Shown: positions 38,309-47,452 of the stretch, in pieces
Numbering within the stretch: position 1 is the first letter of the stretch
Layout of the letters: the number at the start of each line of letters is the position of its first letter
Source of the DNA: Porphyromonas sp. oral taxon 278 str. W7784
GTDB taxonomy: Bacteria; Bacteroidota; Bacteroidia; Bacteroidales; Porphyromonadaceae
DNA: 47,484 nt
Assembly (NCBI RefSeq): GCF_000467855.2
Contig: NZ_KI259241.1
Span: 1 to 47,484 of the forward strand
Reading direction: 5' to 3'
The notes under the pieces: model-generated
Database searches by the model: none
What the model was told of the DNA's origin: nothing
Seen by the model: only the letters and a program-made list of their open reading frames with translations
Made by a program: the position numbers and the translations under genes

Positions 38309-39088
38309 CTAGATGACGAGTTGCCTCAGGCATGCAGCGCAAAGGCGAACATCCCGAAGTCCCTTCTGACGGAAGCGAATGGAGACCTCGGGCTGATGCA
38401 GGTAGAGGTAACCAAAGAGTTCGCTGAGCTTCGGGTAAAGCGCTTCGCCCGTGTCACGGCGCTTGAAGCCTAGGACTCGCCCCCGCTCCATCGTGCAGAG
38501 CGTGGGAAGGGACTCAAGCGACGCCGTAGGAAGGCCTACTGCCGAGAGCTCCGAGCGAACGAGTGTGCGGTGGAAGCGGACATTGTGCGCTACGAGGATC
38601 TTCACCCTGCTGACCGCTTGGAGGAAACGGTGGAGGGCGAGGCGAAGCTCCTCCCCTTCCTGCTCCATCTCTTCGGTCGTGATCCCATGCAGGCTCGTAG
38701 CCTCTTCGGTGATCGGTGCCGCGCGACGGATGAGATGCGTCTCCTCCGAGAGACAGGCTCCCATAGCGTCAAGCACCTGCCACGAGAGGAGGATCAGGGG
38801 CGAAGGCTCTACATCGTCCCCCACTTCCTCCTCGTGGAGTACGTCCAGGGTCTCCGTATCGAAGACGAGGTAATGAGGGGGAGCTTCTGGAGAAGCCTTA
38901 CAGTCGAAGAGCGGGGAACTATCGACATCGACCTCCACGAGGACAGGGGTACCCCGTCCTCGTGGAGGTCGATAGCTATGAGCCGAGCGGACTAAGTCCG
39001 TACGGCGCTGAAGTCCCCACCTCAGCAAGAGCTGCACCAGCACCAGAGCTAGGGGAAGGAGCAGTAGGAGAAGTGGGGCAAGGCGCAT
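38309..39088 (-). CDS. membrane-anchored DEDDh exonuclease homologue, active site degenerate
   Basis: Predicted 259 residues. One hydrophobic segment (about 5-23) would anchor it to the membrane. An Arg/Pro-rich linker encoded by a 47-bp inverted repeat follows, then a DnaQ-like exonuclease fold (about 72-259). Exo I is intact (Asp77 and Glu79 in VFDTET). Exo II reads AHNVRFH, with His173 in place of the Asp. Exo III reads RQKGLRD, with Gln241 where the catalytic His belongs and Asp246 kept. Catalysis is therefore doubtful. It follows the nucleotidase gene by 8 bp in the metG operon. Confidence 0.75.
   Translation of the reverse strand: MRLAPLLLLLLPLALVLVQLLLRWGLQRRTDLVRSAHSYRPPRGRGTPVLVEVDVDSSPLFDCKASPEAPPHYLVFDTETLDVLHEEEVGDDVEPSPLILLSWQVLDAMGACLSEETHLIRRAAPITEEATSLHGITTEEMEQEGEELRLALHRFLQAVSRVKILVAHNVRFHRTLVRSELSAVGLPTASLESLPTLCTMERGRVLGFKRRDTGEALYPKLSELFGYLYLHQPEVSIRFRQKGLRDVRLCAACLRQLVI
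38927..38973. repeat. 47-bp inverted repeat inside the exonuclease-like gene
   Basis: 18-bp arms at 38927-38944 and 38956-38973 are perfectly complementary. The 11-bp centre is A followed by the palindrome GGGGTACCCC, so nearly the whole 47 bp folds on itself. It encodes about residues 39-54, between the membrane anchor and the nuclease fold. Confidence 0.95.
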
Positions 39089-39096
39089 AGTTCAGC

Positions 39097-40872
39097 CTAC
39101 TTCTTAGGGAAGAGGAAGGATCGGCTACGCTCAGCCCCTTCCTTAGCCCACTCCTCTGGGAGGATGCACCAGTTCTTAGGATCTACGGGACGCACTGACC
39201 CGTGGCGACGGAAGAATTCCGCTAGGTAGTACGTCTGGTCATGCGAGGTAGCTCCGACGATGCGCTTAGGGAGATCTTCCTTGGGGATGCCCGCTCCCTG
39301 CGTCAGCATACCACCAGCACCGCCTGCTCGGTAGGAATTGACAGCGACCCGGTACTTACGCTCTAGGTCGAAGGGCTCACTATGCCCTGTGAGACGCAGG
39401 ATGGTCACACGCTGTCCCTCGGGCTTCGTCAGGTCTACGACATAGTCGATCCCCTGGGCTGCACTATAGTTGTAGGGTGGGACGAAGGTCTTGTACTTGT
39501 CGGTGGACTTAGCTCCTGGACGGAGGCGAATGAGGGAATCCCCTGCAGAGGTCATCCCATTCATCCACCCTGCATAGGAGTGCTCCAGATAGCCACGTAG
39601 CTCATGCCCGGTTAGCTCCATCGCATAGAGGAAGTTCGAGAAGGGGCAGAACTTAAACAGGTCACGTATGTAGACCTTCCCAGCAGGGAGTACGGCCGAG
39701 GGCTTCAGTGGTGCGGCCAGCGACACCTCGGCATCGATCGCCTCCAGCTGCATGCGGTGGATGACGTCCATGTAGGGGCTCGTACCGAAGAGTGCATCTT
39801 GACCTCTGACTTCGCCCTCCAGTACTCCGACCTCACTGGATACGTACTCCTTCACCGCAGCTTCCTCTCGGGCGAAGTGCCTTAGGAAGGCTGGATCGGG
39901 CTCTACCTCATCTAGTGAGATGAACGAAGGAGATAGGGTCTTCTCGATGACCTTGTCCCCTTGCTTGCGGACGGTGATCTTAATATCGGCGACTCGCTCC
40001 AGATGGTTGGCAGGGTTGATGAGGAGTACTGAGTCGGTACGGCCCTCTGGGCGTATCCATTCGAGCTCCTGACGGTGGTCGTGCCCGATCAAGAACAGGT
40101 CGATACCTAAGGGACGATTAGCTAGTGCCCGCCCTGCATTCTCTAGGTAATCGGGATTATCGTTCTCTAGTCCGGAGTGCATCAGCACGACCAGGAGGTC
40201 AGGCTTCTCCTTCTGCTGAATGAAGGGCACCCAGTAGTCAGCAGACTTCAGAATATCATCGAAGCTAAGGCCTTCCCACAGATGTGCAGGCACCCACTGC
40301 GGGATGGCTGGCGTGGTGAAGCCAAGGACGGCGACACGGAGACCTGCACGGGTGAAGACATGGTAGGGCTTGAAGTACGGCTTCCCAGTCTTCTCTGAAA
40401 TGATATTGGCAGCGATGAGGGGGAACTTACATTCCTTTGCCCACTTGTCAAAGACGCTGTGCCCAGGCTCGATGTCGTGATTCCCCATGGCGACGGCATC
40501 GTAGCCGAGGTAGTTCATCGCCGAAGAGACGATGTGGGGCGAGAGCGTATCTACATAGTTGTAGAAGTAGGTCGGTGGCTCTCCCTGCAGGAGGTCACCG
40601 GCATCCAGTAGGAGTGTCTCTGGGTCGGTACGGCGAATCTCACGCAGTACCGTCGAGAGGCGAGACATGCTCCCCGTCCCTGCTCGGTCATTGAGGAAGT
40701 CATAGGGGAAGATATTCCCGTGGACATCCGTCGTATGTAGGATACGCAGATGATGCTGGGTAGTGGGGGGTACCTTCTTCTGGGCGTAGAGCGTGGCACC
40801 CGTAAGGGCAAAAAGAAGCATCCCCACCCACAGGACGGGGCGGAGGATGCTGGTGATACGAGTTGGATTCAT
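39097..40872 (-). CDS. secreted 5'-nucleotidase/metallophosphatase (UshA-like)
   Basis: Predicted 591 residues from the ATG at 40872. An in-frame ATG at 40932 would overlap metG and lengthen the signal. A signal peptide (about 9-30) is followed by a calcineurin-like domain with HTTDVHGN (Asp49, His51), GDLL (near 92), GNHD (130-133) and GHDH (near 273). The C-terminal 5'-nucleotidase domain carries NSYRAGGAGGM. It would release phosphate and nucleosides from nucleotides in the periplasm or at the surface. It starts 10 bp after metG. Confidence 0.9.
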   Translation of the reverse strand: MNPTRITSILRPVLWVGMLLFALTGATLYAQKKVPPTTQHHLRILHTTDVHGNIFPYDFLNDRAGTGSMSRLSTVLREIRRTDPETLLLDAGDLLQGEPPTYFYNYVDTLSPHIVSSAMNYLGYDAVAMGNHDIEPGHSVFDKWAKECKFPLIAANIISEKTGKPYFKPYHVFTRAGLRVAVLGFTTPAIPQWVPAHLWEGLSFDDILKSADYWVPFIQQKEKPDLLVVLMHSGLENDNPDYLENAGRALANRPLGIDLFLIGHDHRQELEWIRPEGRTDSVLLINPANHLERVADIKITVRKQGDKVIEKTLSPSFISLDEVEPDPAFLRHFAREEAAVKEYVSSEVGVLEGEVRGQDALFGTSPYMDVIHRMQLEAIDAEVSLAAPLKPSAVLPAGKVYIRDLFKFCPFSNFLYAMELTGHELRGYLEHSYAGWMNGMTSAGDSLIRLRPGAKSTDKYKTFVPPYNYSAAQGIDYVVDLTKPEGQRVTILRLTGHSEPFDLERKYRVAVNSYRAGGAGGMLTQGAGIPKEDLPKRIVGATSHDQTYYLAEFFRRHGSVRPVDPKNWCILPEEWAKEGAERSRSFLFPKK

Positions 40873-40882
40873 AGATGAGCGG

Positions 40883-42934
40883 TTACTTGACTTCACTCCC
40901 AGGGGTGATGGGACCTGAGGGAGAGATGACACGTAGCTGACCTGTAGCGAGGTCTTCAGCAGAGAGGATCATCCCCTGCGATTCGATCCCTCGAAGCTTG
41001 CGAGGAGGTAGGTTAGCGATGAAGCAGACCTGCTTGCCGACGAGCCCCTCAGGGGTATAGTGCTGAGCGATCCCCGAGAGGATGGTTCGCCCACCAAGAC
41101 CATCGTCCAGACGGAACTGAAGGAGCTTATCAGCCTTGGGCACCTTCGTACACTCAAGGACAGTCCCGACACGGATATCGAGCTTGGTGAAGTCCTCGAA
41201 GGTAATATCGGGAGCTACGGCAGCAGCCTTCGCTTCGGTAGCCTCGGCAGCTTCGTTAGCTACCTTGGTAGCCTCAAGCTTGGCTATCTGAGCTTCGATG
41301 ACTTCGTCCTCGATCTTCTCGAAGAGGAGGCTCGACTTACCCAGCTGGTGTCCTACAGGGAGGAGGTCGGAGCGCCCTAGATCCGTCCAAGCGGGAAGAG
41401 CGATCTGAAGCATCCCGAGGAGCTTGTCGCTACTCTGAGGGAGGAAGGGCGCGAAGGCGATAGCTAGATTAGCCGTGATCTGCAGGGAAAGGTTGAGGAT
41501 CGTAGCCACACGGGGCATATCCGTCTTAGCGAGCTTCCAAGGCTCGGTATCGGCGAGGTACTTATTCCCCAGACGAGCCAGGTTCATCGCTTCCTTCAGA
41601 GCCTCACGGAAGTGGAAGCTATCGAGCTCCTTCTCAATCGAAGCACGTACTGTACTAAGTTCAGCCAGCGTCTCACGATCGAAGTCGGTCAGTTCACCTA
41701 GGGCAGGTACCTTACCGTCGAAGTACTTCTCGGTGAGGACCAGCGCACGATTGACGAAATTACCGAAGACAGCGACGAGCTCATTGTTATTGCGTGCTTG
41801 GAAGTCCTTCCACGTAAAGTCATTGTCCTTGGTCTCGGGAGCGTTGGCCGTGAGCACATAGCGAAGGACATCCTGCTTACCGGGGAGATCCTCTAGATAC
41901 TCATTGAGCCAGACGGCCCAGTTGCGGGAGGTAGAGATCTTGTCCCCTTCGAGGTTGAGGAACTCATTAGCAGGGACATTCTCGGGCAGGATGTACGAAC
42001 CTTCGGCACGAAGCATCGCAGGGAAGACGATGCAGTGGAAGACGATGTTGTCCTTACCGATGAAGTGCAGGAGGCGGGTATCTTCGCTCTTCCACCACTT
42101 CTCCCAGCTATCGGGGAGTAGCTCCTTAGTGTTGGAGATGTAGCCAATAGGCGCATCGAACCATACGTAGAGCACCTTACCCTCTGCGCCCTCTACAGGC
42201 ACGGGGATACCCCAGTCGAGGTCACGGCTCACGGCACGAGGCTGGAGCCCTCCGTCGAGCCAACTCTTACACTGCCCGTAGACATTGGTCTTCCATTCCT
42301 TGTGCCCCTCGAGTATCCATTCACGCAGGAAGGCCTCATGCTTATCAAGCGGGAGGTACCAGTGCTTCGTCTTGCGAAGCTCCGGTGTTGCCCCTGAGAT
42401 AGCACTCTTGGGATGGATGAGGTCGGTAGGGTTGAGCGTCGATCCGCAGTGCTCACACTGGTCTCCGTAGGCACGCTCATACTGACAGCGAGGGCACGTA
42501 CCCGTGATGTAGCGGTCTGCGAGGAACTGCTTCGCCTCGGGATCGTAGTACTGCTCGCTCTCCTCCTCAATGAAGCCCCCCTTGTCATAGATCGTACGGA
42601 AGATCGCAGAGGCATGCTCCCGGTGCGTAGCACTCGTCGTACGTCCGTAGATATCAAAGGTGATCCCGAAGTCTGCGAAGGACTTGCGGATGATAGCATC
42701 GTAGCGGTCTACGACGTCCTGGGGGCTGATGCCCTCCTTCTTTGCCTTGATGGTGACGGGGACGCCATGCTCATCACTCCCACAGACGAAGAGTACCTCT
42801 TCGCCCTTGAGACGCAGGTAGCGAGCATAGATATCGGAGGGTATGTAGACGCCGGCGAGGTGCCCGATGTGCACGGGGCCGTTGGCATAGGGCAGGGCGG
42901 CGGTGATGAGGGTACGCTTGAAGTTCTTCTTCAT
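40883..42934 (-). CDS. metG: methionine--tRNA ligase
   Basis: Predicted 683 residues. The class I HIGH motif is at 22-25 and the KMSKS loop reads KISTS, as in Bacteroidota enzymes I recall. The zinc site is in [17 protein letters not shown] (about 144-160). An Ala/Glu-rich linker (about 540-575) joins the anticodon-binding helices to a C-terminal EMAP/Trbp tRNA-binding domain (about 578-683, [11 protein letters not shown]). It heads an operon with the nucleotidase and exonuclease-like genes. Confidence 0.97.
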   Translation of the reverse strand: MKKNFKRTLITAALPYANGPVHIGHLAGVYIPSDIYARYLRLKGEEVLFVCGSDEHGVPVTIKAKKEGISPQDVVDRYDAIIRKSFADFGITFDIYGRTTSATHREHASAIFRTIYDKGGFIEEESEQYYDPEAKQFLADRYITGTCPRCQYERAYGDQCEHCGSTLNPTDLIHPKSAISGATPELRKTKHWYLPLDKHEAFLREWILEGHKEWKTNVYGQCKSWLDGGLQPRAVSRDLDWGIPVPVEGAEGKVLYVWFDAPIGYISNTKELLPDSWEKWWKSEDTRLLHFIGKDNIVFHCIVFPAMLRAEGSYILPENVPANEFLNLEGDKISTSRNWAVWLNEYLEDLPGKQDVLRYVLTANAPETKDNDFTWKDFQARNNNELVAVFGNFVNRALVLTEKYFDGKVPALGELTDFDRETLAELSTVRASIEKELDSFHFREALKEAMNLARLGNKYLADTEPWKLAKTDMPRVATILNLSLQITANLAIAFAPFLPQSSDKLLGMLQIALPAWTDLGRSDLLPVGHQLGKSSLLFEKIEDEVIEAQIAKLEATKVANEAAEATEAKAAAVAPDITFEDFTKLDIRVGTVLECTKVPKADKLLQFRLDDGLGGRTILSGIAQHYTPEGLVGKQVCFIANLPPRKLRGIESQGMILSAEDLATGQLRVISPSGPITPGSEVK

Positions 42935-42967
42935 CCAGTCTATCTGTATCTATAAAATGAAAGGGAA

Positions 42968-42989
42968 GGGTAAGGCTGATGCCCTACCC
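42968..42989 (-). terminator. probable terminator of the ysxC-galE operon
   Basis: GGGTAAGGC (42968-42976) pairs with GCCCTACCC (42981-42989) with one G-T wobble and a 4-nt loop. On the minus strand TTCCCTTTCATTTT follows. It lies 19 bp past galE. Confidence 0.65.
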
Positions 42990-43008
42990 CTCTCCTTACT
43001 TGGTAGTA

Positions 43009-44043
43009 TTACTTATCCTTCTCGATGAGGTGCTGCTGCCAGGCCCATGCCGAGCGCAGGGTATCTGCTAGGGATTCCTTAGCCTCCCAGCCGAGGACGG
43101 TGTTGGCCTTCGTTGGGTCAGCCCAGACCTTCTCTATATCACCTTCACGACGGCCGACGATCTTGTGAGGCACCTTGACCCCAGTGACAGCTTCGAAGGT
43201 ACGGATCAGTTCCAGCACACTGACACCACGACCGGTACCGATGTTGAAGGTCTCTAGAGGTTCGGCTCCGGAGTGCTCATCGAGCATACGTTCGATCGCC
43301 ACGACGTGTGCCTTCGCTAGGTCTACCACATTGATGTAGTCACGTATGCAAGAGCCGTCGGGTGTGTTGTAGTCATCACCGAAGACGCTCAGTTGCTGGC
43401 GTAGGCCTGCGGCGGTCTGCGTCAGGTAGGGGATGAGGTTCTGAGGTACGCCATTGGGTAGCTCACCGATGAGCGCCGATGGGTGGGCACCGATGGGGTT
43501 GAAGTAGCGCAGACGGATGACCTTGTAGGGGACGCCGGCATAGACCACGTCGCTGAGGATCTCTTCGTTGATCTGCTTGGTATTGCCGTAGGGTGAGAGG
43601 GCGACCTGGATAGGAGCCTCTTCGGTCACGGGCAAGATCTCTGGCTGACCGTAGACGGTACAGGAGGAGGAGAAGACGATCCCCTTCGTACCATGACGTT
43701 GCATAGCCTCCAGTAGGACGATGAGCGAGAGGAGGTTGTTCTTATAGTAATGGAGTGGCTTGTGCACGGACTCACCTACAGCCTTGCTCGCTGCGAAGTG
43801 AATAACCCCCTGGATCCCGGGGTGTGTCTTGAAGATGTGCTCGATGACCGCCTCGTCGTTGCAATCTGCTTCGTAGAAGATCGGGCGAATACCCGTAATT
43901 GCCTCGATCCCATCGAGGACTTCGATGTTGGAGTTGGAGAGGTTATCGATGCTGATGACTTGGTAGCCTGCTTGGATAAGCTCTACCGTGGTATGGGAGC
44001 CGATGTAGCCGGTACCACCTGTTACGAGAATGATTCCTTTCAT
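43009..44043 (-). CDS. galE: UDP-glucose 4-epimerase
   Basis: Predicted 344 residues, full length. The NAD-binding motif TGGTGYIG is at 8-15, and the catalytic residues are Ser127 (SSSCTVYG), Tyr152 and Lys156 (YGNTK). The C-terminal substrate domain contains NPIGAHPSALIGE and the DYNTPDGSCIRDYI segment typical of GalE. It interconverts UDP-glucose and UDP-galactose for envelope sugars or galactose use. It follows ysxC by 20 bp. Confidence 0.95.
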   Translation of the reverse strand: MKGIILVTGGTGYIGSHTTVELIQAGYQVISIDNLSNSNIEVLDGIEAITGIRPIFYEADCNDEAVIEHIFKTHPGIQGVIHFAASKAVGESVHKPLHYYKNNLLSLIVLLEAMQRHGTKGIVFSSSCTVYGQPEILPVTEEAPIQVALSPYGNTKQINEEILSDVVYAGVPYKVIRLRYFNPIGAHPSALIGELPNGVPQNLIPYLTQTAAGLRQQLSVFGDDYNTPDGSCIRDYINVVDLAKAHVVAIERMLDEHSGAEPLETFNIGTGRGVSVLELIRTFEAVTGVKVPHKIVGRREGDIEKVWADPTKANTVLGWEAKESLADTLRSAWAWQQHLIEKDK

Positions 44044-44063
44044 GATCTTCTTTGAGTGATCTA

Positions 44064-44660
44064 TTATAGGGTAGTGTTAATGCCTTCGATGTAGCTAAGC
44101 AGTTCGTCCCGCCCGAGCTGTTGCTCCGAAGAGGTGACGAAGATCGGGGGGAGCTCCTCCCATTCCTCTAGGAGGCGAGCTTTGTAGGCTTCGAGGTTCG
44201 CTGCGAGACGCCCCTTAGTGAGCTTATCGGCCTTCGTGAAAACGAGGGCAAAGGGTACACCCTCCTCTCCCAGCCATTGGATGAACTCTAAGTCGATCTT
44301 CTGTGGCTCATGACGGGAGTCAACGAGTACGAAGAGACAGACGAGCTCCTTCCGCTCCAGCGTATAGTCCTCGATCATCGTCTTGAGCTTCTCTCTGCCG
44401 TCCTTGCTTAGGCGGGCGTAGCCGTAGCCGGGCAGGTCCACCAGGTACCAAGCCCCGTTGATAATGAAGTGATTGATGAGCTGGGTCTTCCCTGGCTTCT
44501 GCGAGGTCATCGCCAGACCTTTCTTCCCCGTGAGCATATTGATCAGGGAGGACTTCCCCACATTGGAGCGCCCGATGAAGGCATATTCAGGTAGACCCGT
44601 CGTGGGGCACTTGCTGACCTGACTATTGCTGATGACGAACTCTGCCGACTTGATGACCAT
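44064..44660 (-). CDS. ysxC: ribosome biogenesis GTPase YsxC/EngB
   Basis: Predicted 198 residues. G1 is GRSNVGKSS (30-38), G3 is DLPGYGY (75-81) and G4 is TKAD (142-145). It binds GTP and helps mature the 50S subunit. It is the promoter-proximal gene of the ysxC-galE operon. The promoter element TATCTTTG begins 28 bp upstream of the start codon and abuts a strong hairpin. Confidence 0.95.
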   Translation of the reverse strand: MVIKSAEFVISNSQVSKCPTTGLPEYAFIGRSNVGKSSLINMLTGKKGLAMTSQKPGKTQLINHFIINGAWYLVDLPGYGYARLSKDGREKLKTMIEDYTLERKELVCLFVLVDSRHEPQKIDLEFIQWLGEEGVPFALVFTKADKLTKGRLAANLEAYKARLLEEWEELPPIFVTSSEQQLGRDELLSYIEGINTTL

Positions 44661-44687
44661 AAGCTACTGACTATACGATAGGATGCA

Positions 44688-44695
44688 CAAAGATA
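44688..44695 (-). promoter_or_regulatory. probable -7 promoter element of ysxC-galE
   Basis: TATCTTTG on the minus strand, directly at the base of the hairpin at 44695-44727. An ATTTGC box lies only 11 bp further upstream, which is shorter than usual. Confidence 0.5.
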
Positions 44696-44731
44696 AGGCT
44701 TCGGAGGCAAATAGCCTCCGAAGCCTTTTTT
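44695..44731. terminator. strong hairpin between the GH95 gene and ysxC
   Basis: A perfect 14-bp stem AAGGCTTCGGAGGC (44695-44708 with 44714-44727) with loop AAATA. On the plus strand TTTTT follows. On the minus strand the sequence runs into TTATCTTTG. It probably ends the GH95 transcript, which lies upstream on the minus strand. Confidence 0.7.
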
Positions 44732-44757
44732 GACGTCATGCTGATAGGTGAAAATTG

Positions 44758-44826
44758 CGACCTATAGTGGATCGCTAAAACGACCTACTGTAGGTTTTTT
44801 CGGCGACCTACCGTAGATCTCTTTTT
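44758..44826 (-). repeat. GACCTAC palindrome array E (3 units) overlapping the GH95 stop codon
   Basis: Units start at 44758, 44781 and 44804, exactly 23 bp apart. On plus they read CGACCTATAGTGGATCG, CGACCTACTGTAGGTTT and CGACCTACCGTAGATCT. The A-tract linker lies on the minus strand. The third unit (44804-44820) contains the GH95 stop codon at 44808-44810. Confidence 0.9.
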
Positions 44827-47342
44827 GAGGCCTTCTTGACGACCTCCAGACGGTCGCCTGCCTTCAGCTGGGGAAGGTACAGACGCCCCGCACGGAGAAG
44901 CGCCTTCACAAACAGCGCACGACCATTGAGGCGAAGCTCATAGCCCTGCCCCGCCTCGGGTAGGAGAAGGACGTGGCGGTAGGGACTTCCCGCTACGAGC
45001 TCCAGACGCTCAAGCTCCCCTTCTCTCCAAGCAAGGGAGCAGACAGCATTCCCCACGACACGTAGGCCCTCGATCTGACCCGTCTGCCATGCCTTCGGTA
45101 GGGCAGGTAGTGGATGAAGGACGCCCGCCTCACTGCTGAGGAGCATCTCCATGATCCCTGAAGCGCCACCGAAGTTACCATCGATCTGGAAGGGAGGGTG
45201 CGAACTGAAGAGGTTGGGATGTGTACCGCTTCCATAGGGATGGTTCGTCTTGGGATCAATGGCCCCCACAGGGCGAAGGAGCATATTCAGTACGTCATAC
45301 GCCCCCGAAGCGTCCCCGAGGCGAGCCTGGAAATTCACCTTCCAGCCCATCGACCAGCTAGTACTGCTCGAGCCACGAGCCTCCAGGGTCTTCCGTGCCC
45401 CTTCAGCGAGCTCAGGCGTCCCACTCGGTGTGATCTCACTGGCGGGGAAGAGCCCATAGAGATGGGAGACGTGACGGTGGTGCGGGTCGACTTCCTTGAA
45501 GTCTTCCATCCACTCCATGATGCGCCCGTCGGGGCCAAGCGTCGTAGGCTTCAGCGAGCGAAGAGCCGTAGCAAGGCTGTCGACGAAGGTGCGGTCTCGC
45601 TTGAGCAGGAGCGCTGCCTCACGGGTATTAGTGAAGAGCTCTCGGAGGATCTGATTATCCATGGTCGAGCCCGCAGCGACTGCTACCTCCTGCCCCTCAG
45701 GGGTGTAGTAGCTATTCTCAGGTGAAGTGGTCGGTACATTGACCAGGTACTGAGTCTTCGGATCTCGGACGAGGGTCGTGAGGAAGAAGCGAGCAGCGCC
45801 CTGCATCACGGGATAGATTCGCTCGAGATAAGTCCGATCTTGGCTGTAGCGGTAGTGGTTGAAGAGGTGCTCACAGAGCCAAGCTGCGGAGGTATTCGTA
45901 GCGCCCCAACTGGGGTGCTCCCCAGGGGCGGTGAACTGCCACACATTGCCCAGCACGTGCGTCACCCAGCCCTTAGCGCCGTAGAAGGTGCGGGCGGTCT
46001 TCTCTCCCGAGGGGACGATACTCTCGATCCAGTCGGTCAGCGGACTGACGGTCTCGGGGAGGGCTCCCTTCTCTGCAGGCCAATAGTTCATCTGCAGGTT
46101 GATATTCAGATGATAGTCGCCGTTCCATGGAGCTTGGATCATCTCTGTCCAGAGGCCTTGCAGGTTGGGTGGTAGAGCTCCAGGACGGGTGCTGGAGAGG
46201 AGGAGGTAGCGCCCCAGCTGGAGGTAGAGACTCGCTAAGGCAGGGTCTGCCTCAGGGTGCTCGTGGTAAGCCGTGAGGCGCTGATCAATGGGAAGACCCA
46301 GGCGAGAAGCATCCCCGCCATCGAGGTGGATCTTCACCCGATCCATATGAGCGGAGAACTGGCGCTTATGCTCTTCGAAGAGCTTCGACTCACCACCGAG
46401 AGCTTCAGCTTCGAGGAGTTGCTCCACGCCGAGGGCTACGAGTCCAGCACGCTTATTATAGTAGTTGGTATTGTGTGCGATGTAGAGGTCGACCTGAGGC
46501 GCATCGACGATGAGCAGTTCGCTCTCACGAGCGATAAGCTTCCCTCCTTGGGGTAGGATGGGGCGCACGACGATGGCGTAGCGAAGACCCTTGCCCCCAC
46601 GCCCGTCGGGGAGCTGACCGGTAAGCATGAGATAGCCCGCCCCCACACGAGAGCGCCCGTGCTCGGGTCGGTCAAGGGTGAGGCGAAGGGTATCACGTCT
46701 GGACTCATCGCTGTGGTTGGTGAGACTCACCACCTGCACGTCCCGCCCGAAGGCGCTGTAGAGGCGCTTGGTGCGATAGGGCTGAGCACCGACGTCGAAG
46801 GTCTCCTCACTCACCCCTTCGGTGAGACTGAGGCTTCGGCGGTAGCGACTAGGCGAAGGCGCCTTCCCCCACCCTAGTCGAAGGAAGCCCCCGACTTGGT
46901 AGCTTCCATAGGGGACATTCGCCCCATTACCTCGGCCACTCCCCTCTCCTCCACAGACGAAGGTGCGGTAGATAAGATCTTCGGCCTCCTTGGGCTTGCC
47001 TGAGAGGAGAAGCTGACGGATGGCGGGGAGGTGCTTGACAGCTTCGGGATTCCATGCGGTCGAATCCACCGAACCGCTCCACATCGAACTCTCGTTGAGC
47101 GTGATCGTTTGGGTCTGAATCCCGCCGTCGGAGAGCATCCCGAGGCGTCCATTGCCCAAGGGAAGCGCCTCCATCATATCCCGAGCAGGACGATCGAAGA
47201 AGTATGTGAATGCCCGTCGGTAGGCGCTATCGGGACGAAGGGTGAGCTTCGTCCGAAGGGCAGAAGTCGAGCTAGCGAAGAGTTCGCCACTAAGCAGGAG
47301 CGCCACGGGCAGAGCCCAGCGCAAGGAAGTCATGAATCGCAT
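44808..47342 (-). CDS. secreted glycoside hydrolase family 95 (alpha-L-fucosidase type)
   Basis: Predicted 844 residues. A signal peptide (about 1-24) is followed by the N-terminal beta domain (ALPLGNGRLGML near 59) and a catalytic (alpha/alpha)6 barrel. The GH95 active-site residues are recognisable: Asn413 and Asn415 in HLNINLQMNYW, Glu542 in TTSPEN, and Asp721 in QIDGNFGG. GH95 enzymes mostly remove alpha-1,2-linked fucose from host glycans. It would act in the periplasm or outside. The last codons (RDLR and stop) are made of a repeat unit of array E. Confidence 0.93.
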   Translation of the reverse strand: MRFMTSLRWALPVALLLSGELFASSTSALRTKLTLRPDSAYRRAFTYFFDRPARDMMEALPLGNGRLGMLSDGGIQTQTITLNESSMWSGSVDSTAWNPEAVKHLPAIRQLLLSGKPKEAEDLIYRTFVCGGEGSGRGNGANVPYGSYQVGGFLRLGWGKAPSPSRYRRSLSLTEGVSEETFDVGAQPYRTKRLYSAFGRDVQVVSLTNHSDESRRDTLRLTLDRPEHGRSRVGAGYLMLTGQLPDGRGGKGLRYAIVVRPILPQGGKLIARESELLIVDAPQVDLYIAHNTNYYNKRAGLVALGVEQLLEAEALGGESKLFEEHKRQFSAHMDRVKIHLDGGDASRLGLPIDQRLTAYHEHPEADPALASLYLQLGRYLLLSSTRPGALPPNLQGLWTEMIQAPWNGDYHLNINLQMNYWPAEKGALPETVSPLTDWIESIVPSGEKTARTFYGAKGWVTHVLGNVWQFTAPGEHPSWGATNTSAAWLCEHLFNHYRYSQDRTYLERIYPVMQGAARFFLTTLVRDPKTQYLVNVPTTSPENSYYTPEGQEVAVAAGSTMDNQILRELFTNTREAALLLKRDRTFVDSLATALRSLKPTTLGPDGRIMEWMEDFKEVDPHHRHVSHLYGLFPASEITPSGTPELAEGARKTLEARGSSSTSWSMGWKVNFQARLGDASGAYDVLNMLLRPVGAIDPKTNHPYGSGTHPNLFSSHPPFQIDGNFGGASGIMEMLLSSEAGVLHPLPALPKAWQTGQIEGLRVVGNAVCSLAWREGELERLELVAGSPYRHVLLLPEAGQGYELRLNGRALFVKALLRAGRLYLPQLKAGDRLEVVKKASKRDLR

Positions 47343-47367
47343 CTCAATAGCTTAATATGTATGGGGG

Positions 47368-47375
47368 CAAAGATA
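47368..47375 (-). promoter_or_regulatory. probable -7 promoter element of the GH95 gene
   Basis: TATCTTTG on the minus strand, 25 bp upstream of the start codon. It matches TAnnTTTG. Confidence 0.5.
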
Positions 47376-47452
47376 CGGCAATTCATGTGCCCCGCCGAAG
47401 GAGGTTCACCCGCCCTCAACCTATGCGGTAGCGACAGGTCTATCGGAAGGGG

